Notes under the pieces: model-generated
The model's input: the letters and a program-made list of their open reading frames with translations, nothing else
Database searches by the model: none
What the model was told of the DNA's origin: nothing
Shown: one piece after another, positions 1 to 5,774 of the stretch
How the letters are laid out: each line of letters begins with the position of its first letter
Numbering within the stretch: position 1 is the first letter of the stretch
Translations under genes and position numbers: made by a program
Virus record (IMG/VR): IMGVR_UViG_3300038450_000008
Coordinates: 1 to 34,307 of that record
Strand: one strand, 5' to 3'
DNA from: a virus
DNA: 34,307 nt

Positions 1-919
1 TAACAGCACGCTTCAAACAGATAGATTGGTTCTTCAACTCTTCTCTTGTAGACAGTTGTAGACGTTTTGCCTGTTCTGTAGACAAAAACACGCCGCTTGT
101 AGACACAATGTCATCCCTGATGTCTTGCATTAGGTTCCGTTCTTTAGATTTTGCCCTCTTCCATGCGCTCTCGATTTTGTCTTGGATCCATTTCTCATCA
201 TGCTCTCCCCATGATTCAGTTATAGAGATAAGCACTTGAAAGGCATATTCTTTTGTGCATTTACCTAATGCTAAAGTATAGGCTAATCTAAATAAACTAT
301 CGTCCCTTTTGCCCACTTCCCATATATTTTCATTGTAGACATTTGTAGACTCTGTAGACACTTGTAGACTATCGTCTTTTGTCTTGTCTACATTGCCTAT
401 ATATAATGTACTTATTATTTTAAGATAAGCCTCTGGCATGGCGAGGCTCCGTTCATGGCTCAAATCTACGATCCATTGATACGGTTTGCCCTCACCGTTC
501 TTTGATGGGGGGGCGAGGACATAACCACCATTGCCCCGGAAATCTGTACCCTTAATTTTTCCGGCTCCGATGGTTATGTTTCTGCCCTTTGGATATTTGA
601 AATATAGATGCTGGCCGCCCCGGGGAGTTTTAACGATCGGTGTGCTGGCATTATCAAATCCGTATTGTAGAAGGTTTTGTTGTCCTTCCTCTGTGTCTAT
701 ATCTACTACAAACAGATCCGATATTTCGCCCGTAACAATTCCAATGTTTGCATCTGGTGTTGCAGACCACCAGGAAATAATTTGTGGTCTTGTTGCCCGT
801 TGCTTTTGGAATGATTCCCATTTGACCATCGGTTTCTTTTGACCGGGGATTATGGGAATAACAGAAAAACCCATTTCTTCATACGTCAATGCCGCTTCAA
901 GAAGCTTATTCTTTGCCAT
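1..919 (-). CDS. Primase-polymerase (PrimPol, N-terminal part; runs off left edge)
   Basis: Bifunctional DNA primase/polymerase of the archaeo-eukaryotic type, expected to prime phage DNA replication. The 306 codons in the window are open from ATG at 919 to the window edge. The prim-pol domain lies at about residues 1-150: FSVIPI near 18, the metal-binding pair D73/D75 (VVDIDT), TPRGGQHLY with H104, and DFRGNGGYVLAPP near 126-138. The region after residue 150 resembles the helical linker of such proteins; a C-terminal helicase would lie off-window. The start codon has no obvious Shine-Dalgarno and lies 2 nt after the stop of the small ORF at 922-1005, so translation may be coupled. The second half contains a striking heptamer array (separate entry). 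The family call is from motifs; the role in replication is inferred. Confidence 0.88.
   Translation of the reverse strand, partial: MAKNKLLEAALTYEEMGFSVIPIIPGQKKPMVKWESFQKQRATRPQIISWWSATPDANIGIVTGEISDLFVVDIDTEEGQQNLLQYGFDNASTPIVKTPRGGQHLYFKYPKGRNITIGAGKIKGTDFRGNGGYVLAPPSKNGEGKPYQWIVDLSHERSLAMPEAYLKIISTLYIGNVDKTKDDSLQVSTESTNVYNENIWEVGKRDDSLFRLAYTLALGKCTKEYAFQVLISITESWGEHDEKWIQDKIESAWKRAKSKERNLMQDIRDDIVSTSGVFLSTEQAKRLQLSTREELKNQSICLKRAV
47..392. repeat. TGTAGAC heptamer array (iteron-like) inside the primase gene
   Basis: Eight direct copies of TGTAGAC on the plus strand lie at 47-53, 57-63, 77-83, 98-104, 334-340, 344-350, 353-359 and 363-369. One inverted copy (GTCTACA) lies at 386-392. Start-to-start spacings are 10, 20 and 21 bp in the left cluster and 10, 9 and 10 bp in the right cluster, close to whole turns of B-DNA. 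On the coding strand the motif falls in all three frames (Ser-Thr, Val-Tyr, Leu-Gln), so conservation is at the DNA level rather than the protein level. This looks like binding sites for an initiator or partition-type protein, possibly a replication origin. The function is inferred. Confidence 0.8.
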
Positions 920-921
920 AG

Positions 922-1005
922 CTACACACCCAACAGGCACAGCACTAAATCTAAATGTCTTGATAATTCGGGGTCATAATTATCTTCTAAAATGTTTTCC
1001 AGCAT
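922..1005 (-). CDS. Small ORF between HNH remnant and primase (27 aa)
   Basis: A 27-residue ORF starting MLENILEDNYDPEL fills the gap between the HNH remnant and the primase and overlaps the end of the HNH frame. Its stop (TAG at 922-924) is 2 nt before the primase ATG, an arrangement typical of translational coupling. The nearest AAGGAG is about 16 nt upstream of the ATG, too far for a good ribosome site. The frame stays open upstream with GTG and TTG codons, so a longer form is possible. I do not recognise the product, and this may be spurious. Confidence 0.3.
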   Translation of the reverse strand: MLENILEDNYDPELSRHLDLVLCLLGV

Positions 1006-1117
1006 CCGCTGATTTGCCTGGCTCCTTACACAGCCTACAAGTCCAATTATCACGGTTAAAAATTTCAAGTCTACGTTTTTGCCATTTTAGATCCTTGAGT
1101 TTGTCCGCATACTTCAT
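980..1117 (-). pseudogene. Truncated HNH endonuclease-like ORF (45 aa)
   Basis: The start at 1117 is chosen because GAAGGATAGG sits just before this ATG. The longer frame up to 1177 would translate through a terminator hairpin. Residues 1-34 match the beginning of small HNH nucleases: a basic WQKRRLEI helix, then RDNWTCRLC with the first zinc-knuckle cysteines (C27, C30). The frame then ends within about 15 residues, before the His-His/Asn core and the second Cys pair. No continuation was found in the other frames; the adjacent frame encodes an unrelated hydrophobic peptide. It is therefore probably a degraded homing-type nuclease or a reused short zinc-knuckle peptide, without nuclease activity. 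Confidence 0.55.
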
Positions 1118-1134
1118 GCCTATCCTTCGCCAAT

Positions 1135-1193
1135 AAAAAACGCCCTGTGAGTGGCACGTTTCCTGATAGACAGGCAAAACCTCACAAGGCGTT
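1135..1193 (-). terminator. Intrinsic terminator/attenuator in the leader of the HNH-primase operon
   Basis: Read on the minus strand, AACGCCTTGTGAG (1193-1181) pairs over 13 bp, one pair a G-U wobble, with CTCACAGGGCGTT (1151-1139). The pairing encloses a second helix, GTTT..CCTG/CAGG..AAAC. The stem runs directly into TTTTTT (plus-strand A run 1135-1140). It lies downstream of the promoter at 1259-1286 and upstream of the HNH and primase ribosome site, so it could attenuate that operon as well as end transcripts from further upstream. The compound helix is unusually elaborate for a plain terminator. Confidence 0.65.
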
Positions 1194-1258
1194 TAAATAT
1201 TGGCTTTTTATCAAATTTTACAGATTCTATCACGGGCGTGCCTCCCACCTGATACCTC

Positions 1259-1286
1259 ATCCTACCACTTTCATTCGCCCTGTCAA
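1259..1286 (-). promoter_or_regulatory. Sigma70-type promoter for HNH-primase operon
   Basis: On the minus strand TTGACA (1286-1281), a 16-bp spacer and TAGGAT (1264-1259) form a good sigma70-like promoter just downstream of the stop of the deoxyribosyltransferase-like gene. Its layout, TTGACA-N16-TAGxAT, matches the promoter at 3466-3493. The predicted leader before the HNH remnant is about 130 nt and contains the terminator hairpin at 1135-1193. Confidence 0.55.
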
Positions 1287-1300
1287 CAGATTATTTTGCA

Positions 1301-1747
1301 TTACTCCGTCATCCTCGTAAGACGCTCAAGCACCTCGCTGAAGGTTTTGTAAAAATCAACAGTGGGTAGCCAATGAAAAAGGTTTTCACGGTAGCCGACG
1401 ACGAAGGTACGCTTTTGCAGGGCAAGGGCTATGCCGTATTCAACGTGCCTACCTCCGCGACTATGGTTTGATCGTGGCGGCTCTGTAAAGTTTATGACAA
1501 TATCCGCACCCGTTACGTCTTCCCAATCGTCCTGGGCAAATTTGGCGCGAAGTTCGTTGTTTCCGATACTGTGTTCAGCTTCAATAAGTGCTTCGCCGTT
1601 ATCACCTATCGGCACGCCCTCGCTTGTGATCTGATGTTTACCATCTAACCACCGAGCCTGTACGGTATAACCCAAAGATTGAAGTATTTTACGATAAACG
1701 CAAAGTTCCTCACGCCTACTATATCGAGCCGCTAAATATACTTTCAT
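1301..1747 (-). CDS. Nucleoside 2-deoxyribosyltransferase-like protein
   Basis: A 148-residue protein with the fold signature of the nucleoside 2-deoxyribosyltransferase family: MKVYLAARYSRREEL at the N-terminus (substrate-binding loop), ADIVINFTEPP near 81-91, and GGRHVEYGIALAL near 98-110, where E103 fits the catalytic glutamate. Members swap bases on deoxynucleosides or hydrolyse the glycosidic bond, so this could take part in nucleotide salvage or in making or removing a modified base. Phage homologues are often annotated only as NDT-like. The upstream gene (1719-1937) overlaps its start by 29 nt, suggesting translational coupling. The family call is fairly secure; the substrate is unknown. 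Confidence 0.72.
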   Translation of the reverse strand: MKVYLAARYSRREELCVYRKILQSLGYTVQARWLDGKHQITSEGVPIGDNGEALIEAEHSIGNNELRAKFAQDDWEDVTGADIVINFTEPPRSNHSRGGRHVEYGIALALQKRTFVVGYRENLFHWLPTVDFYKTFSEVLERLTRMTE

Positions 1748-1937
1748 TCTCCCCCCGTTTCGGAAACCATTTTCTCACATCGTTTTCAGTCCAGAGATAT
1801 TGCAAAATACGGTCACACACGATAGCCTTCTCTTGTATGGAGAGGTGCGATATGTCGAAGCTCGGCTCAATGTTGCTACAGCAAGTCGGGTCATTCGATG
1901 GGATTATGGCGTGTATCCTTTTTGCCTTAATTGACAG
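1719..1937 (-). CDS. Hypothetical 72-aa protein with probable CTG start
   Basis: An open frame of 73 codons without ATG, GTG or TTG near its beginning. The best start is CTG at 1937, about 10 nt after AGGAGG on the minus strand. The frame reads (M)SIKAKRIHAIIPSNDP, then an EKAIVCDRILQYLW helix and DVRKWFPKRGE. It looks like a genuine soluble small protein and contains C19, C20 and C41. It overlaps the end of the upstream gene (1904) by 34 nt and the start of the downstream gene by 29 nt, so both ends are coupled. An alternative is expression by frameshifting from the upstream gene, but no canonical slippery heptamer fits. Function unknown. Confidence 0.5.
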   Translation of the reverse strand: MSIKAKRIHAIIPSNDPTCCSNIEPSFDISHLSIQEKAIVCDRILQYLWTENDVRKWFPKRGENESIFSGSI

Positions 1938-2296
1938 TGTTCCACCGCCTCCTGTAATATTCTTAGTCCTTCATCATGGAAAAAATCTTCAAGGTTCTCG
2001 TATCCATTTTCCCCATCAAAGATGTTTTGATATTCTTCGCTTTTTGCAACTGCAACGAGGTCTTCTTGTTCGATAATTGGAAAAGCAATTTGGGCATATC
2101 CGTGTTCGTCTACCTTAAACTCGGCATCGGGTTCTATGTCCCACGTTTTCCACTCTTTCTTAGTGAACAAGTTAAGAGTAACGGTTATACCTGTGCAACA
2201 ATCTTGACAGCCTCGATAGATTTCAACTGCCAAAATCCTATTACCAATCTTAAATACCTTGTGCGGTATCATTTCTCCGCAACCACATTCTCCCAT
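1904..2296 (-). CDS. Hypothetical protein with N-terminal cysteine cluster (130 aa)
   Basis: The start at 2296 is preceded by AAAAGGAGGAAATA, a strong ribosome site. The N-terminus has four cysteines in two pairs (C4, C6 and a CQDCC cluster near 31-35) that could bind a metal. The rest is acidic and ends in an amphipathic helix (HDEGLRILQEAVEHCQLRQK). No family is recognised. It lies in the leftward operon between the kinase/phosphatase gene and the CTG-start ORF, whose probable ribosome site is inside its last codons. Confidence 0.65.
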   Translation of the reverse strand: MGECGCGEMIPHKVFKIGNRILAVEIYRGCQDCCTGITVTLNLFTKKEWKTWDIEPDAEFKVDEHGYAQIAFPIIEQEDLVAVAKSEEYQNIFDGENGYENLEDFFHDEGLRILQEAVEHCQLRQKGYTP

Positions 2297-2348
2297 TATT
2301 TCCTCCTTTTCCCGAAGCTCGGCACCTGCTTGTCGTTAGATGGAAGGG

Positions 2349-3101
2349 TCATGGGGCGTTCCTGTCATCATAGTATTTGTGGGCAAATATCTTGCGTGAG
2401 CCTGTATCGAAAAGCGGATTCTCGTTGATGAAATCAAAGGGCAATCTGTTTTTAATTAGAAATTGCCGCATTTGATTTGTGTAGTCTTCGCCCCTGCAAG
2501 TCCAGACAATAATGATATTTGACAAGTCTTCATAGAGGCGGTTTAATTCGTCGGCTTTGCCAGAGAGGATTTCTCCGATTTCGGGGAATTTGTTTTCAAC
2601 AATAGTCCCGTCAAAATCAAAAGCGTGAAACCTAAACTTTGTGGGCGGTTCAATGATTTCTGTAAAACCCTCCTCTGTTGTTGGCGGTTCATAAGATTGT
2701 TTCATCATTGCCCACACGCTTTGCCATTGTTCGTCGGGTATGCCACGTGGATTTTTGAGCCTGTTTATCAGGTTTTTTTCTGTGCCGGAACCCCAATCAT
2801 AAGCGGCAATTTTTGCCCCATATTCTTTGCCAATATCAATAAATCGCTTCCTTCTTTTTCTGTCCATGTTCGTACGGTCTATGACGACAGAAAGACCCGC
2901 TTCAAGAGCCTTGCGAATGGTGAGGTTTTCGGCTTCTTGATAAATCTCTTTTTTCGCGGGGTCATAAGCCCCGTATTCCCCACCCGCAATCATCTGTTGA
3001 AAAGCATCCATATTAAAAACAACATTACCCCAAAATGCCATTTTCTTTGCTAAAATGGACTTACCGCTCCCTATGTTTCCGATAAATACATTTACCGACA
3101 T
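2349..3101 (-). CDS. Polynucleotide kinase/phosphatase (kinase-HAD fusion)
   Basis: A 250-residue fusion of a P-loop 5'-OH polynucleotide kinase (about 1-140) and a HAD-type 3'-phosphatase (about 155-250), the same order as phage T4 Pnkp. Visible motifs: P-loop GNIGSGKS at 8-15, D32 in the FNMDAF loop, and VIDRTNMDRKRRKRF near 73-87 for nucleotide and acceptor binding. The HAD motifs are FDFDGT at 161-166 (D162/D164), WTCRG near 200 and a C-terminal YYDDR. Such enzymes heal cleaved RNA or DNA ends to 5'-PO4/3'-OH, ready for ligation; an RNA ligase lies on the other strand at 9163-9789. The ribosome site GGAGGGG precedes ATG at 3101. It is shorter than T4 Pnkp (301 aa). Confidence 0.85.
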   Translation of the reverse strand: MSVNVFIGNIGSGKSILAKKMAFWGNVVFNMDAFQQMIAGGEYGAYDPAKKEIYQEAENLTIRKALEAGLSVVIDRTNMDRKRRKRFIDIGKEYGAKIAAYDWGSGTEKNLINRLKNPRGIPDEQWQSVWAMMKQSYEPPTTEEGFTEIIEPPTKFRFHAFDFDGTIVENKFPEIGEILSGKADELNRLYEDLSNIIIVWTCRGEDYTNQMRQFLIKNRLPFDFINENPLFDTGSRKIFAHKYYDDRNAP

Positions 3102-3125
3102 TTCATCACCCCTCCTAAGTGTTAG

Positions 3126-3272
3126 TTATGCATCCCCCGAAATGTCATGTGCATCATCCCTGTCTTCGTTTATTCTGTCGTCCGTATCGTATCCGTCCAC
3201 ATCGAGCCGTGGACAATCGCTATCTTCTGGTCTTATACTTTCGCTATTCTGCCTTCCCAACAGATTATACAT
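3126..3272 (-). CDS. Small acidic protein (48 aa)
   Basis: ATG at 3272 is preceded by ATAGGAGAACTTGA, a good ribosome site. The product starts MYNLLGRQNS and is strongly acidic in its second half (many Asp residues, RLDVDGYDTDDRINED). It overlaps the zinc-ribbon ORF 3233-3361 by 40 nt in another frame. It sits directly before the kinase/phosphatase gene. No family is recognised. Confidence 0.55.
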   Translation of the reverse strand: MYNLLGRQNSESIRPEDSDCPRLDVDGYDTDDRINEDRDDAHDISGDA

Positions 3273-3361
3273 TCAAGTTCTCCTATTTCGTCAGGCCAGA
3301 ACCATTGACCACACGTTTGACAGAGCATGTACGCGCCCTTTGTTATTGTAGATAGCCACAT
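3233..3361 (-). CDS. Small zinc-ribbon-like protein (42 aa)
   Basis: ATG at 3361 follows GAGGGGTTGAC. The 42-residue product has two CxxC pairs (CQTC at 14-17 and CIIC at 31-34) spaced like a minimal zinc ribbon, with WFWP between them. It is the first gene after the promoter at 3466-3493. Its end overlaps the start of the acidic 48-aa ORF. A metal-bound structural or regulatory peptide is plausible; function unknown. Confidence 0.6.
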   Translation of the reverse strand: MWLSTITKGAYMLCQTCGQWFWPDEIGELECIICWEGRIAKV

Positions 3362-3409
3362 GTCAACCCCTCGTGAACACCAAGAGCCAGTCCATTGTCA
3401 TTCCCCATC

Positions 3410-3498
3410 GGTAATAATGTTGTAAAAAATACAAGGATTGTTGTAAATTATACCCGTTCGGTAATATTCTATTTCTCTCAGATGGTCTGTCAAACCAT
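3410..3498 (-). promoter_or_regulatory. Promoter with operator-like repeats (leftward)
   Basis: On the minus strand TTGACA (3493-3488), 16 bp and TAGAAT (3471-3466) make a strong sigma70-like promoter. A 17-bp near-palindrome (3482-3498, ATGGTCTG/CAAACCAT with one mismatch) covers the -35 box. Downstream, CGGTAATA occurs at 3410-3417 and 3460-3467, and TGTTGTAAA at 3419-3427 and 3439-3447, so the start site is flanked by two kinds of direct repeat. This is the only stretch here longer than 100 nt without a gene (3362-3507). Regulation by a phage repressor or activator is inferred. Confidence 0.6.
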
Positions 3499-3507
3499 TT
3501 AGGGGAA

Positions 3508-4332
3508 TTAAACAACCACCTTCTTTACGTTTGCCACTTTCTTGTCCCTGATTTCGATTAAGATATAGCCAATTTCAATTGGTGCATACTCCGCCATTTC
3601 CGAATAGGTTGAAACTCCCACCATCTGGCTTCTCAGGAAGCTCCCTGTGCAACAATAGTATCTGTTTTCGGGTGGTATGAAGGGGTCTTTGCCACTTCCC
3701 GGCTTTGTGTAGTTTTTCCTTATCTTGCCTTTTTTTGTAGTAAGGTAAAGCTGTGGTAATGGAGAGGATACGAGAAGCTTATGTGCGTGTCCTTTTGCCA
3801 TAACAACACAGTCGCCCGCTTTATCTTCAAGGTGTCTTTTAAGGATAAATTCCATATAGGCCTGACGGCGGATAGGGTCAGGAGAGATGCTGTTGATGGG
3901 GCGACTACCGTGAGTAATATAGAATTTGTACCCGTCTGAAAATTCAATTTTGGCCGTATATGTGCCGTATTGGATTTTAAGGTCATTACACAAGTCCTCC
4001 ATAATGTTGCCGACTTTGTTTAATAGCTTTCTGCAATGATTGCCCATCAGCATTGTATCTATCTTTGACTGTATGCAGGAGAGCTTGTCCTTCATTTGAT
4101 TTTTTTGTTTTAATGGCGGGTCTTTGGTTGTTTCTATGTCGTAGCGGGGATCGTCAAGCCAGAAGGCTTCAAGCAAATCGCCCATAGTGCTTGTTCTGCC
4201 AATGGGGTCGTTTTGGATTGTGAGAATAAGTTTGTCCACTTCGCCGTCAGCTTGTGCAACATTGCCTTCATGTGAATCGCCCCAAAGATAGTAATTACAA
4301 TCAGGCGGTGCGTTTACGTTTATTATTTGCAT
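3508..4332 (-). CDS. Calcineurin-like metallophosphoesterase
   Basis: A 274-residue protein carrying the two-metal phosphoesterase motifs in order: GDSHEG at 18-23, GDLLEA at 51-56, GNHC at 97-100, THG at 140-142 and GHAH at 181-184. This suits a nuclease, phosphodiesterase or phosphatase. It ends in a basic tail (KKVANVKKVVV). The start at 4332 follows GGGGGATTACA and overlaps the zinc protein 4301-4654 by 32 nt. Placement after RusA suggests a nucleic-acid role, but cyclic-nucleotide or nucleotide substrates are also possible. All metal ligands appear present. Function is known only to the superfamily level. Confidence 0.8.
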   Translation of the reverse strand: MQIINVNAPPDCNYYLWGDSHEGNVAQADGEVDKLILTIQNDPIGRTSTMGDLLEAFWLDDPRYDIETTKDPPLKQKNQMKDKLSCIQSKIDTMLMGNHCRKLLNKVGNIMEDLCNDLKIQYGTYTAKIEFSDGYKFYITHGSRPINSISPDPIRRQAYMEFILKRHLEDKAGDCVVMAKGHAHKLLVSSPLPQLYLTTKKGKIRKNYTKPGSGKDPFIPPENRYYCCTGSFLRSQMVGVSTYSEMAEYAPIEIGYILIEIRDKKVANVKKVVV

Positions 4333-4654
4333 TGTAATCCCCCATAATTTTATTTGGTCGCATTGAAGGTTTGCACATCGAGCAACTGATCCGCTCCTCC
4401 TCTATCAACGGTGTCGCACATCTGGTACACCTTCTCTCTTTTCGTAGTTTCTCCGTGTACGCCTTAATTCTGCTTGCCGTAGCCCTACGCTGATAATCCA
4501 TGTGGTAGGGGCATCTTAACCGCCCATACTCCGCCTGCTGTGTGCAATCCGTACACAGCCCTTGCCTGATCTGATTCTGTCGCCATCGTTCACGGGAACT
4601 TAATTCTTCCCCCTTCTCCCTCTTCAGCCTATCGAGAAACTCCTTGCGCTTCAT
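4301..4654 (-). CDS. Cys-rich putative zinc-binding protein (117 aa)
   Basis: A basic protein with two treble-clef-like Cys clusters: CTDC near 34-37 with a following CPYH near 49, and CTRC near 76-79 with CSMC near 91-94. Between them are Arg/Lys-rich helices (YQRRATASRIKAYTEKLRKERR). Such layouts occur in phage DNA-binding or HNH-adjacent proteins, but no nuclease core is seen. It lies 1 nt after the RusA gene. Its ribosome site is weak, so coupling is likely. Confidence 0.65.
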   Translation of the reverse strand: MKRKEFLDRLKREKGEELSSRERWRQNQIRQGLCTDCTQQAEYGRLRCPYHMDYQRRATASRIKAYTEKLRKERRCTRCATPLIEEERISCSMCKPSMRPNKIMGDYNANNKRKRTA

Positions 4655-4655
4655 A

Positions 4656-5069
4656 TCACCAGTCTATCCGTATCTCTGTTGCCGGACTTGGATGATATGC
4701 CTTTGATGCGGTTATAGAAATTATCTGTGAATCGTCCTTCCAGAGAACGCCGTTTCCACAGTCTTTAACAAACTTAATCAGGTTATCAAGGTCGGGCTTC
4801 TTTGTGTGGGCAACAGCACAGCCTTCATATAAGGCACGTTTCTTATTTGAAATGCTTGCGGGTATGGGCATAAAAAAGCGGCACGTAAGCCGGATCGGAA
4901 CTTCAAGAGGTTTCATCTCTCCTATCTGAGACAAGAGTTCCCACTTGAATTTACCTTCTTCCGTTTCCTGACAATTATACGTGCCTACAAACTTACCCCT
5001 ACGCACAAAGCGAGGCCGTTTCTTAGCAATAGGATTACCCCTAATGGTTACTGTCTTATAAAAGTTCAT
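4656..5069 (-). CDS. rusA: RusA-family Holliday junction resolvase
   Basis: A 137-residue protein with RusA family features: the basic N-terminal segment GNPIAKKRPRF (about 11-21) and the core KKPDLDNLIKFVKDCGNGVLW followed by KDDSQI (about 90-116). The acidic residues D93, D95 and D112/D113 correspond to the metal-binding Asp triad. It cleaves four-way junctions during phage recombination and replication, resolving branched DNA before packaging. Length is close to E. coli RusA (120 aa). It overlaps the upstream zinc-ribbon gene by 4 nt (ATGA). Confidence 0.88.
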   Translation of the reverse strand: MNFYKTVTIRGNPIAKKRPRFVRRGKFVGTYNCQETEEGKFKWELLSQIGEMKPLEVPIRLTCRFFMPIPASISNKKRALYEGCAVAHTKKPDLDNLIKFVKDCGNGVLWKDDSQIISITASKAYHPSPATEIRIDW

Positions 5070-5299
5070 GTCCAGTCCTCAAAATCCCGCTTATTCAGCC
5101 CCGTGTCATACTGGGGGTCAAACCTGCTCCTGTTATGTTCGTGGTCTTTGCAGTAGATACTCGGCGTGATTTTCTGTGGCAGTCCGTATTCAACAAGGTG
5201 CATCTTCTTACAGGTGGGACACCGACATTCAACCATTACTCCCGGTAGCCTCGGATCGTTGCGTTGCCTGTACTTCTCTTGACGGTCTTTGTTGGTCAT
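5066..5299 (-). CDS. Small zinc-ribbon protein upstream of rusA (77 aa)
   Basis: A charged 77-residue protein with CRCPTC near 26-31, C50 and HEH near 53-55, a plausible CxC/CxxC + CxxH metal site. It overlaps the HTH gene by 4 nt and rusA by 4 nt (ATGA at both junctions), so it is part of a tightly coupled leftward operon. No family is recognised. Confidence 0.6.
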   Translation of the reverse strand: MTNKDRQEKYRQRNDPRLPGVMVECRCPTCKKMHLVEYGLPQKITPSIYCKDHEHNRSRFDPQYDTGLNKRDFEDWT

Positions 5300-5466
5300 A
5301 ATCCATAATGCCTATAGATTTTGTCCCATACCTTGACGCTACCAGGTGATTTGTCATTGACAATTCGCCACAATGTAATATAAGTAATATCAAGGATATA
5401 AGCCATGTTATATATGCTTTTTCGCCTAACATCTGCCTTCAGTTTTTTAAGGTATTTTTCTCTCAT
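5296..5466 (-). CDS. Cro-like helix-turn-helix regulator (56 aa)
   Basis: ATG at 5466 is chosen. The frame is open to 5544, but the extension would run through the promoter region and has low-quality coding. The protein (MREKYLKKLKADVRR...) has a clear HTH: YNMAYILDITYITLWRIVN (turn around DIT), then DKSPGSVKVWDKI, as in Cro/CI-type repressors that recognise operators through TLWRI. It is first in the leftward operon and faces the divergent rightward promoter, the usual place for a phage switch regulator. No Shine-Dalgarno precedes the ATG; see the promoter entry for a probable leaderless transcript. Confidence 0.75.
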   Translation of the reverse strand: MREKYLKKLKADVRRKSIYNMAYILDITYITLWRIVNDKSPGSVKVWDKIYRHYGL

Positions 5467-5502
5467 GGCAACATTGTTGCATACATTTGTGAAAGAAGTC
5501 AA
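5466..5502 (-). promoter_or_regulatory. Leftward promoter, probably leaderless, with operator palindrome
   Basis: Minus strand: TTGACT (5502-5497), 18 bp, AACAAT (5478-5473), then 6 nt to the A of the ATG at 5466. That places the expected transcription start at the start codon, as with lambda cI from PRM. A 13-bp palindrome GCAACAWTGTTGC (5468-5480) covers the -10 and fits an autoregulatory operator for the HTH protein. The -10 matches consensus at only four of six positions. Confidence 0.45.
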
Positions 5503-5537
5503 GGGGAAAATATATTTACATTTCTGAAAAATAAACC

Positions 5538-5567
5538 TTGACATTTGTTTTCAACCTGTTTTATAAT
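5538..5567 (+). promoter_or_regulatory. Strong rightward early promoter
   Basis: TTGACA (5538-5543), an 18-bp spacer and TATAAT (5562-5567): both hexamers match the sigma70 consensus exactly. It faces away from the HTH gene and starts the rightward operon running to 11830. ACATTTGT occurs at its -35 and again at 5483-5490, a possible shared regulator half-site. Confidence 0.75.
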
Positions 5568-5574
5568 CCCTTCA

Positions 5575-5711
5575 AAAGCCGAAAGCCGCCGTTCATGTTC
5601 ATAGGCAAGCGGAGGCAAAAGCCACCGAACTTAGCCACCGTTGAATCGAATAAGGCTGACGATCTAAAAACCCTGAATCGTCCTGTAGGCAGGTTGGGAA
5701 CCAGAGGCAAA
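5575..5711 (+). other. Potentially structured 5' leader of rightward operon
   Basis: About 135 nt between the predicted start site and the first plausible gene. Short helices can be drawn: CGGAGGC-AAAA-GCCACCG near 5612-5629 with one A-A mismatch, AGCC...GGCT, CCTG-tagg-CAGG near 5682-5693, and GGTT-ggg-AACC near 5693-5703. A 59-codon frame (ATG 5595) runs through it into the hydrophobic peptide but lacks a ribosome site. No known riboswitch class could be assigned. Confidence 0.3.
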
Positions 5712-5774
5712 ATGTATTTACCCTTAATAGTCTGTTTATTTTTAGTATTCACTTTAGCATGGGGCGGGTGTTAG
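5712..5774 (+). CDS. Tiny hydrophobic peptide (20 aa)
   Basis: ATG at 5712 follows CAGAGGCAAA. The product, MYLPLIVCLFLVFTLAWGGC, is a single membrane segment ending in a lipobox-like LAWGGC exactly at the stop. It resembles the first 20 residues of a lipoprotein, as does the disrupted gene at 6911. It could be a membrane micro-protein, a leader peptide or a remnant. Confidence 0.35.
   Translation: MYLPLIVCLFLVFTLAWGGC

Noticed and set aside
531-1136. Plus-strand open frames (103 and 94 codons) opposite the primase start
   Set aside because: They lie antisense to the well-supported prim-pol domain, lack ribosome sites and have no recognisable protein character.
5575-5711. c-di-GMP (GEMM-type) riboswitch in the rightward leader
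   Set aside because: GGCAAAAGCC and nearby short helices recall parts of that class, but the conserved GGCAAACC, GNRA-capped helix and receptor helix are not found in the right order.
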